A stretch of DNA of 5,286 nt. Origin: Ilumatobacteraceae bacterium (GTDB taxonomy: Bacteria > Actinomycetota > Acidimicrobiia > Acidimicrobiales > Ilumatobacteraceae). The position numbers and the translations under genes were made by a program. Under the pieces are notes generated by a model, which did no database searches, was not told where the DNA came from, and saw only the letters and a list, made by a program, of their open reading frames with translations. How positions within the stretch are numbered: the first letter of the stretch is position 1; each line of letters starts with the position of its first letter. The DNA lies in contig SKSP01000557.1 of NCBI GenBank assembly GCA_007122945.1, positions 1-5,286 on the forward strand. The letters are read 5' to 3'. This document shows positions 1 through 5,286 of this stretch, piece by piece.

Positions 1-1009
1 CGGCGGCGACGTCGGCCATCGTCTGACACGGCGCCCACCACACGTCGTGGCGGTCGAAGCGCTCGGCCCACTCGGTGAGCGGCCGGGTCGCGAACACGGC
101 GTCCAGTTCCGCGATGAGCTCGGCCGCGTGGCTGGCGATCCCGCCGGCGCTCGCGAAGCGCTCGTCGTCGGCCAGGTCGGGCCGCTCGATCGCATCCGCG
201 AGCTTGGGGAAGTGACGCGTCGCCTGCAGCCCGATGAGGTAGAACCAGCGATCGTCGGCCGCTCGGTAGCTGTTGACCATCGGTGTGGCGGACCGGTCAC
301 GCGGCCGGAGAGAGCTCAACCGTCCGAGCGTGAGCTGGATGCCGAGGTCCCACGACACGGTGTACATACCGGTGCCGAACAACGAGGTCTCCACGACGCG
401 GCCGCGGCCGGTCCTGGTCCGCTCGAACAGGGCCGCGACGGTCCCCATCGCGGTGGCCATCCCGGTGATGTGGTCGCCGACGCCGCTGCGTACGAAGATC
501 GGGGGCTGATCGGAAGGACTGTTCGCCCGGGCGAAGCCGGACCGGGCGAAAAACGCGCCGACGTCGTACCCCGGCACGTCTCGGGCCGGGCCGACCGAGC
601 CGTAGCCGGACAACGCAGCGACCACGAGGCGGGGGTGGCGGGCGGACACCCCGGCGGGATCGAGGTCGAGTCGTTCGAGGGCGTCGGGGCGGAGGTTGGT
701 CACGAACACGTCGGCGCCCGCCAGCAGGTCCTCGAAGTGCGTGCGGTCGCCGGCGTCGGCCAGGTCGAGCACGATGCTTCGCTTCCCCCGGTTGTCCTGC
801 GCGAACGTGGGGTTGGGGACGCCCTCGCGGACACCGACGGCCGCGAAGATGCCGCGTTGCGGATCGCCGGTCGGCGCCTCGACCTTGACGACGTCGGCGC
901 CCCAGTCGGCCATGATGCCGGTGGCGGCCGGTCCGGCCACCCACTGGCACAGCTCGACCACGCGCACGCCGTCGAGCGGTCGGGCGTCGGCGTTCGCCGG
1001 TGCGTCCAT
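1..1009 (-). CDS. CaiB/BaiF-type (class III) CoA-transferase, 3' end cut off by the window edge
   Basis: Class III CoA-transferases move CoA from an acyl-CoA donor to a free carboxylic acid through an aspartyl-CoA thioester. I translated this frame directly; 336 residues are visible and the family usually has about 380-420, so the C-terminus is missing. The N-terminal family signature is clear: LDGVRVVELCQWVAGP (12-27), then MADWGADVVKVE (33-44) and NRGKRSIVLDL (73-83). The likely nucleophile is D179 in GVGDHITG, followed by a glycine-rich TGRGRVVETSLF (200-211), matching formyl-CoA transferase Asp169 and its surroundings. Further on are NSYRAADDRW and WWAPCQT near the window edge, a typical late-domain motif. 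The ATG lies one base after the upstream dehydrogenase stop (TGACATG), so the two are surely co-transcribed. A GGAG 10 nt before the ATG is the likely ribosome binding site. The pairing with an acyl-CoA dehydrogenase recalls caiAB and bbsEF-bbsG operons, but the substrate cannot be told. Confidence 0.93.
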   Translation of the reverse strand, partial: MDAPANADARPLDGVRVVELCQWVAGPAATGIMADWGADVVKVEAPTGDPQRGIFAAVGVREGVPNPTFAQDNRGKRSIVLDLADAGDRTHFEDLLAGADVFVTNLRPDALERLDLDPAGVSARHPRLVVAALSGYGSVGPARDVPGYDVGAFFARSGFARANSPSDQPPIFVRSGVGDHITGMATAMGTVAALFERTRTGRGRVVETSLFGTGMYTVSWDLGIQLTLGRLSSLRPRDRSATPMVNSYRAADDRWFYLIGLQATRHFPKLADAIERPDLADDERFASAGGIASHAAELIAELDAVFATRPLTEWAERFDRHDVWWAPCQTMADVAA

Positions 1010-1010
1010 G

Positions 1011-2117
1011 TCAGCGCGGCTCCCGCGGGAGCCCGAGCACCCGCTCGCCGAGGATGTTGCGCATCACGTTCGAGGTGCCACCCATGATCGTGTAACCGGG
1101 CGCGTACACCAGCCCGCGCGTGACGTCGTTCCAGAGCGTGCCCTCTGCGCCGAGGACGTCGGCCACGAACTCGGCGACCTCGACCTCGTGCTCGGTGCAG
1201 AAGCACTTCGTCGCAGCCGAGAAACCGGCGGGAGCCTGCTGGAGCACCTCTCGGATCACGAGGATGCGACCGAGGCGGTAGCCCGTCTCGAGGCGGGCGA
1301 TGCGCTGACGGATCCGCGGGTCGGCGCGGTCGGCGCGGGTGAGGGCCAGCTCGTACAGCGCTCGGTTCGACACCAGCCGGTCGATGCCGCCGCGCTCGTG
1401 CTCGAGCTGGCGCATCGTCTGCTTGAACGCGTTGCCCTCCGTGCCGACGAGGTTCGACGCGGGCACCCGCACGCCGCTGAACCACACCTCGCAGAAGTGC
1501 TCGTTGGTGGTCATGTCGGTGATCGGGCGGACCTCGATCCCGGGCGTGTCCATCGGCACGATGATCTCGCTGATGCCCGTGTGCGGGGGCCCGTCGGACG
1601 ACGTCCGACAGATCAGGTAGCAGTAGTCGGCGAGCGCACCGAAGCTCGTCCAGATCTTCTGGCCGTCGATCACGTACTCGTCACCGTCGCGCACCGCCCG
1701 GGTCGTGAGCGACGCGAGGTCGGAGCCGGCGTCGGGTTCGGACATGCCGATGCACCAGGTCGTCTCGCCCGACAAGATGCCGGGCAAGAACGCCGCTTGC
1801 TGGTCGGGACGCCCGTAGGCGATCAGCGTCGGACCCATCTGCCGATCGGCGAACCAGATCGCGGCGATGGGGGCACCGGCCGCGATCAGCTCCTCGCCGA
1901 CGATCAGGCGGTCGATCGGCGGGCGACCGCCGCCGCCGAACTCGACCGGCCACGTCATGCCGATCCAGCCGAGCTCGGCCATCTGCTTGGCGAAGTCCTT
2001 GGAGAACCCGTTGATCCACGAGTCGTTGTACCGGCCGAGGCGGGCGACCGCGTCGGCGGCGACCTCGCGTGCCTGCTCGCGGAGCGCGATCTGGTCCGAG
2101 GTCCACGAGAAGTCCAT
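1011..2117 (-). CDS. Acyl-CoA dehydrogenase family flavoprotein (FadE-type)
   Basis: FAD-dependent alpha,beta-dehydrogenation of an acyl-CoA thioester. The protein has 368 residues, near the usual 370-400. The N-terminal helical domain (1-118) starts MDFSWTSDQIALREQAREV. The flavin and substrate motif WCIGMSEPDAGSDLASLTT spans 121-139, followed by IDGQKIWTSFG (150-160). The beta domain ends near VRVPASNLVGTEGNAF (216-231), and the C-terminal helical domain closes with GGTSNVMRNILGERVLGLP (346-364). The position of the MCAD catalytic Glu376 (YEGTS) is Gly346 here. A glutamate is instead present at E241 in RQLEHERGG, which aligns by eye with the IVD/LCAD-type base on helix G. The actinobacterial GGTSNVMRN ending resembles FadE proteins, some of which work as heteromeric pairs, but only one dehydrogenase is visible here. 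No good Shine-Dalgarno precedes the ATG, while a TANNNT box ends 6 nt upstream. Together with the CoA-transferase this looks like a catabolic unit; the acyl chain is unknown. Confidence 0.95.
   Translation of the reverse strand: MDFSWTSDQIALREQAREVAADAVARLGRYNDSWINGFSKDFAKQMAELGWIGMTWPVEFGGGGRPPIDRLIVGEELIAAGAPIAAIWFADRQMGPTLIAYGRPDQQAAFLPGILSGETTWCIGMSEPDAGSDLASLTTRAVRDGDEYVIDGQKIWTSFGALADYCYLICRTSSDGPPHTGISEIIVPMDTPGIEVRPITDMTTNEHFCEVWFSGVRVPASNLVGTEGNAFKQTMRQLEHERGGIDRLVSNRALYELALTRADRADPRIRQRIARLETGYRLGRILVIREVLQQAPAGFSAATKCFCTEHEVEVAEFVADVLGAEGTLWNDVTRGLVYAPGYTIMGGTSNVMRNILGERVLGLPREPR
1018..1033 (-). promoter_or_regulatory. Palindrome hiding the CoA-transferase ribosome binding site
   Basis: GGCTCCCGCGGGAGCC is a perfect 16-bp palindrome at the end of the dehydrogenase reading frame. 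As RNA it folds into a 6-bp stem with a CGCG loop. The GGAG in its 3' arm (1023-1020) is the only plausible Shine-Dalgarno for the ATG at 1009, 10 nt away. A ribosome finishing the dehydrogenase would open it, so this looks like a translational coupling element. Confidence 0.5.
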
Positions 2118-2123
2118 GGCCCG

Positions 2124-2153
2124 ATGGTAGGTCGGGGGTCGTTCGACGGTGAA
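2124..2153 (-). promoter_or_regulatory. Possible leaderless promoter of the acyl-CoA dehydrogenase gene
   Basis: TACCAT (2129-2124) fits TANNNT and its last base is 7 nt before the A of the ATG at 2117, the spacing expected when transcription starts on the start codon itself. A weak -35-like TTCACC lies at 2153-2148 with an 18-bp spacer. There is no Shine-Dalgarno, as expected for a leaderless mRNA. Motif evidence only. Confidence 0.35.
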
Positions 2154-2167
2154 GGTCAGCTCGTCGT

Positions 2168-2190
2168 GGCGGTCAGCCCACCGACCCGCC
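2168..2190 (-). terminator. Hairpin 6 nt after the citrate synthase stop, possible terminator
   Basis: GGCGGGTC and GACCGCC (minus strand) pair as a 7-bp stem with one bulged G and an 8-nt loop. It begins 6 nt after the stop codon. There is no T-run behind it, so it would be a non-canonical terminator or a 3'-end stabiliser. Some read-through into the dehydrogenase gene is possible. Confidence 0.35.
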
Positions 2191-2196
2191 GGTTCG

Positions 2197-3462
<1,266 letters not shown>

Positions 3463-3466
3463 GTCA

Positions 3467-3473
3467 CTTCCTT
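3467..3473 (-). promoter_or_regulatory. Ribosome binding site deciding the GTG start of citrate synthase
   Basis: AAGGAAG on the minus strand, with its AGGA core 6 nt before GTG at 3462, is a strong Shine-Dalgarno. It fixes the start at GTG over the upstream in-frame ATG at 3543. Confidence 0.85.
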
Positions 3474-3491
3474 CGTGGCACGAGAGATGAT

Positions 3492-3507
3492 CGGGGCTTG
3501 CTCCCCG
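3492..3507 (-). repeat. Leader hairpin before citrate synthase
   Basis: CGGGG-AGCAAG-CCCCG (minus strand) forms a 5-bp stem with a 6-nt loop about 30 nt before the GTG start. If the proposed promoter is right, it would sit at the very 5' end of the transcript, where it could stabilise the mRNA. No known riboswitch was recognised. Confidence 0.4.
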
Positions 3508-3512
3508 GGCGG

Positions 3513-3543
3513 AACTTAGTTGGCCCGGCGTCGGATCATCCAA
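3513..3543 (-). promoter_or_regulatory. Possible promoter of the citrate synthase gene
   Basis: TAAGTT (3518-3513) fits the actinobacterial -10 pattern and is the most AT-rich spot in this gap. TTGGAT (3543-3538) is a fair -35 match, with a 19-bp spacer that is slightly long. Transcription would start near 3506 and give a leader of about 43 nt. This is inferred from motifs only. Confidence 0.35.
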
Positions 3544-3553
3544 CGATGCGCCA

Positions 3554-3597
3554 GGCGATCGCCGGCTGGCCGGCGTTCGGCCATTCGGGTGATCGCC
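3554..3597 (-). terminator. Stem-loop after the carboxyltransferase gene, possible terminator
   Basis: An inner perfect 7-bp inverted repeat (CGCCGGC-TG-GCCGGCG, 3560-3575) is extended by an outer 6-bp stem, GGCGAT (3554-3559) with ATCGCC (3592-3597), leaving a 16-nt bulge on one side. It begins a few bases after the stop at 3602. No U-tract follows, so it may be a GC-rich non-canonical terminator, an RNA-stabilising hairpin, or chance. Confidence 0.35.
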
Positions 3598-3601
3598 GTG
3601 A

Positions 3602-4963
3602 TCAGAGCGGGGAGTTGCCGTGCTTGCGGGGTGCGAGCAGTTCGCGCTTGTCCTCGAGCAGCGCGAGTGCCGCGCTGATTTCGCGCCGGGTGTCGGCCGG
3701 TTCGATCACCGCGTCGACGAATCCCCGCTCGGCCGCGACGTACGGGTTGAGCAACCGCTCGGCGTAGTCGGCCTCGAACGCGGCGCGCTCCTCCGGCGTC
3801 GCCCGGCGTTGCAGGATCGCGGCCGCCTGGCCGGCCCCCATCACGGCGAGCTCGGCCCACGGCCACGCGAGGCACAAGTCGTTGCCCATCGTCTTGGAGT
3901 CCATGACGATGAACGCCCCGCCGTAGCTCTTGCGGAGGATCACGCAGATGCGTGGCACGCTCGTCCGGGCGTAGGCGTACACGAGCTGGGCACCGTGGCG
4001 GATCATGCCGCGCCACTCGAGGTCCTTGCCCGGGTAGAAGCCGGGCGTGTCGACGAGGGTGATGATCGGCAGGTTGAACGCGTCGCAGAGGGCCACGAAC
4101 CGGGCCGCCTTCTGCGACGCGGGGATGTCGAGCGTGCCGGCGAGCGAGATCGGCTGGTTGGCGACGATGCCGACCGGGCGCCCGTCGATCGTCGCGAACG
4201 CGGTGACGACGTTGGGCGCCCAGCGGGCCTTGATCTCGTACACGGAGTCCTCGTCGGCGATCGCCGCGGCGACCTCACGCACGTCGTAGCTCCCGGTGGA
4301 GCTGGTCGGGATGAGTTCGCCGGCCTCGGGGCACGAGCGATCGGGCGGGTCGTCGTTCGGCCAGCGCTCGGGTTCGACGTCGACGTGGTCGGGCAGGTAG
4401 GCGAGGAGGTCCTCGACGGCGGCTTCGGCGGACACACGATCCGGCGTGATCACGGCCGGGACGCCTGCGTAGCGGGCCAGATTGGTCGCGCTGCCGAGCT
4501 CCTCGGTCGAGATCTGGACGCCGGTGAACTGCTCGACCATCACGGTGCCGTTGACGAAGGCGTAGCTCTCCTCGGTCATCACGGTGAGGTCGGCGATCCC
4601 GAGCAGCAGCGCCGGGCCCGACACGGCCGGACCGTCGACGAGGGCGATCGTCGGCACGGCACCCGAGCACCGGACGAGCGCGGCGGCCAGCCGCCCCCAG
4701 CCGTGGAGTGCCGGGATCCCCTCGACGATGTCGGCGCCGGTGGTCGACAGGACGAGCACGAGTGGGAGCCCTTCGGTCCGGGCGACGTCGGCGGCGTGCT
4801 CCATCACCGCCGAGGCGGTGGACGGCAGCGGGACCGGCGTGTCGGCGGCGTCGGCGTCGGATTCGAGCTCGACCCACACGACCCGCCGGTCGCCGACGTC
4901 GCGGACGACCGCCGACGCCGGCCCCGGCAGGTGCGCGGACAGCGGCAACTCGGCGAGGCTCAT
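3602..4963 (-). CDS. Acyl-CoA carboxylase carboxyltransferase (beta) subunit, short AccD6-like form
   Basis: Transfers carboxyl from carboxybiotin to an acyl-CoA (acetyl- or propionyl-CoA), giving malonyl- or methylmalonyl-CoA. It needs a biotin-carboxylase/BCCP alpha subunit, which is not in the window. The protein has 453 residues against about 510-540 for PccB-type subunits. An in-frame TAA at 4978-4976 shows the N-terminus cannot be extended. The two crotonase-like halves are visible: the N-domain (about 27-200) with TTGADIVEG (74-82) and GPAVSGPALL (111-120), and the C-domain (about 220-453) with SYDVREV, GIVANQP, VDTPGFYPG (304-312), RKSYGGAFIVM (344-354) and AWPWAELAVMGA. It ends in KHGNSPL, close to the usual KHGNIPL. 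I352 sits at the position reported to set acyl-CoA preference (Asp in S. coelicolor PccB, Ile in AccB), so acetyl-CoA use is plausible. N-domain oxyanion motifs diverge from the usual SGGAR and AGGA. From memory the short N-terminus and C-domain resemble mycobacterial AccD6. AAGGTG lies 8 nt before the ATG. Confidence 0.93.
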   Translation of the reverse strand: MSLAELPLSAHLPGPASAVVRDVGDRRVVWVELESDADAADTPVPLPSTASAVMEHAADVARTEGLPLVLVLSTTGADIVEGIPALHGWGRLAAALVRCSGAVPTIALVDGPAVSGPALLLGIADLTVMTEESYAFVNGTVMVEQFTGVQISTEELGSATNLARYAGVPAVITPDRVSAEAAVEDLLAYLPDHVDVEPERWPNDDPPDRSCPEAGELIPTSSTGSYDVREVAAAIADEDSVYEIKARWAPNVVTAFATIDGRPVGIVANQPISLAGTLDIPASQKAARFVALCDAFNLPIITLVDTPGFYPGKDLEWRGMIRHGAQLVYAYARTSVPRICVILRKSYGGAFIVMDSKTMGNDLCLAWPWAELAVMGAGQAAAILQRRATPEERAAFEADYAERLLNPYVAAERGFVDAVIEPADTRREISAALALLEDKRELLAPRKHGNSPL

Positions 4964-4971
4964 CGTCCGGG

Positions 4972-4977
4972 CACCTT
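4972..4977 (-). promoter_or_regulatory. Ribosome binding site of the carboxyltransferase gene (overlaps a possible -10 box)
   Basis: AAGGTG stands 8 nt before the ATG at 4963 and is the best Shine-Dalgarno match in the leader. The overlapping TAAGGT (4978-4973) also fits the actinobacterial -10 pattern TANNNT, which would give a very short leader. No good -35 box was seen, so the Shine-Dalgarno reading is preferred. Confidence 0.55.
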
Positions 4978-5015
4978 ACTCAGGTGCCGGAACTCAGGTG
5001 CTGGAACGCAGGTGC
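4974..5015 (-). repeat. Three tandem 14-bp repeats running into the carboxyltransferase ribosome binding site
   Basis: On the minus strand, read toward the gene, the units are GCACCTGCGTTCCA (5015-5002), GCACCTGAGTTCCG (5001-4988) and GCACCTGAGTAAGG (4987-4974). They abut without spacers. The last unit ends in AAGG, the core of the Shine-Dalgarno of the carboxyltransferase gene. The placement just before a start codon suggests an operator or leader element; the function is inferred only. Confidence 0.8.
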
Positions 5016-5025
5016 CGGACGCGGC

Positions 5026-5041
5026 CGCCGGGACTCCGGCG
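5026..5041. repeat. Isolated GC hairpin between the two repeat arrays
   Basis: CGCCGG-GACT-CCGGCG is a perfect 6-bp stem with a 4-nt loop. It lies between the hairpin array and the 14-bp repeats. No T-run follows on either strand, so it is not a classical intrinsic terminator, but it adds a seventh stem-loop to this gap. Confidence 0.6.
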
Positions 5042-5061
5042 AATCGACCCCGAGACCGACC

Positions 5062-5223
5062 GCTGAGCGACTCAGAGTCGCTGGCTGCCGGGTATGGCGG
5101 CACCGAGCGACTCAGAGTCGCTGGGGTGCGGGTGAGGTCGGGTTCGGATCTGCAGCTGAGTGACACAGAGTCGCTGGCTGCCGGGTATGGCGGCACCGAG
5201 CGACACAGAGTCGCAGGGGTGCG
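5062..5223. repeat. Tandem duplication of a 93-bp unit carrying six ordered inverted repeats
   Basis: Two copies of a 93-bp unit start at 5062 and 5155; the second copy keeps only about 70 bases before it diverges. Each copy holds three 17-nt inverted repeats with starts exactly 20 nt apart: 5066-5082, 5086-5102, 5106-5122, then 5159-5175, 5179-5195, 5199-5215. The outer ones are AGCGACTCAGAGTCGCT (perfect 8-1-8 palindrome) in copy one. In copy two they are AGTGACACAGAGTCGCT and AGCGACACAGAGTCGCA. The middle one is TGCCGGGTATGGCGGCA (5-bp stem, 7-nt loop), identical in both copies. The last 36 nt of copy one (5123-5158) link the halves. The array lies between the end of one minus-strand gene and the carboxyltransferase start. 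It could be a cluster of dimeric-protein operators, a REP-like palindromic element, or RNA hairpins that end or process transcripts. Confidence 0.9.
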
Positions 5224-5229
5224 GGCGGT

Positions 5230-5286
5230 TCAGGTGGTGCGGCCGAGGGGGAACGCGGCGGTGTCGAGGTGGACGCCGGGTTGGTC
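5230..5286 (-). CDS. C-terminal end of an unidentified protein (18 codons visible)
   Basis: Read on the minus strand from the window edge, one frame gives the open peptide DQPGVHLDTAAFPLGRTT and then TGA. Seventeen of its 18 codons end in G or C, like the genes beside it, and it has the same direction as all of them. The stop is followed at once by the hairpin array, which fits an intergenic region after a gene. Too little is visible to name the family, and a chance open frame of this length cannot be excluded. Confidence 0.5.
   Translation of the reverse strand, partial: DQPGVHLDTAAFPLGRTT

Noticed and set aside
47..1087. Plus-strand open frame (346 codons) opposite the CoA-transferase
   Set aside because: The minus-strand frame carries the CaiB signature and catalytic Asp; the plus-strand product is low-complexity Gly/Arg/Val/Asp-rich.
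3463..3543. Citrate synthase start at the upstream ATG (3543)
   Set aside because: The added 27 residues are unlike the family, lack a ribosome binding site, and would overlap the proposed promoter. The GTG at 3462 has a strong Shine-Dalgarno.
4960..5196. A 78-codon minus-strand open frame through the hairpin array, ending in an ATGA overlap with the carboxyltransferase start
   Set aside because: It starts with GTG without a Shine-Dalgarno. Its peptide simply repeats the 93-bp unit (PPYPAASDS twice), staying open because 93 is a multiple of three. No domain is recognisable.
5062..5223. CRISPR array
   Set aside because: Spacing is only 3 nt between inverted repeats or 36 nt once, the sequences between palindromes are themselves repeated, and no unique spacers exist.
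5062..5223. Replication origin or plasmid iterons
   Set aside because: The region is GC-rich with no AT-rich unwinding stretch, no DnaA boxes and no replication gene nearby.

Overview
The window is a GC-rich stretch of bacterial chromosome with strongly GC-biased third codon positions. All recognisable genes read on the minus strand. Gene content (a mycobacterial AccD6-like carboxyltransferase, actinobacterial-type citrate synthase, FadE-type acyl-CoA dehydrogenase and CaiB-type CoA-transferase) points to Actinomycetota. A lineage such as Acidimicrobiia is plausible, but the sequence alone does not prove it.

Layout in transcription order, right to left. (1) 5286-5230: the last 18 codons of an unidentified gene. 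(2) 5229-4964: a 266-base gap with no convincing gene but unusual structure. It holds two copies of a 93-bp unit, each with three 17-nt inverted repeats spaced exactly 20 nt apart, then an isolated GC hairpin, then three tandem 14-bp repeats that run into the ribosome binding site of the next gene. (3) 4963-3602: a short acyl-CoA carboxylase beta (carboxyltransferase) subunit. (4) 3601-3463: a 139-base gap with an end-of-gene hairpin, a possible promoter and a leader hairpin. (5) 3462-2197: citrate synthase, with a GTG start. (6) 2196-2118: a 79-base gap with a hairpin just after the citrate synthase stop and a possible leaderless promoter. (7) 2117-1011: an acyl-CoA dehydrogenase. (8) 1009-1: a class III CoA-transferase, cut off by the window edge and almost certainly co-translated with the dehydrogenase.

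All four enzymes handle acyl-CoA thioesters. The carboxylase and citrate synthase both draw on acetyl-CoA, for malonyl-CoA (or methylmalonyl-CoA) formation and TCA cycle entry. The dehydrogenase and CoA-transferase form a typical catabolic pair: activate an organic acid by CoA transfer, then introduce a double bond. Only the last two form a tight operon; the gaps and hairpins suggest the other genes can be transcribed separately.

No mobile element, CRISPR array, tRNA or rRNA was seen. The coding genes look like ordinary core or catabolic metabolism. The part most worth following up is the ordered hairpin array and the 14-bp repeats upstream of the carboxyltransferase.
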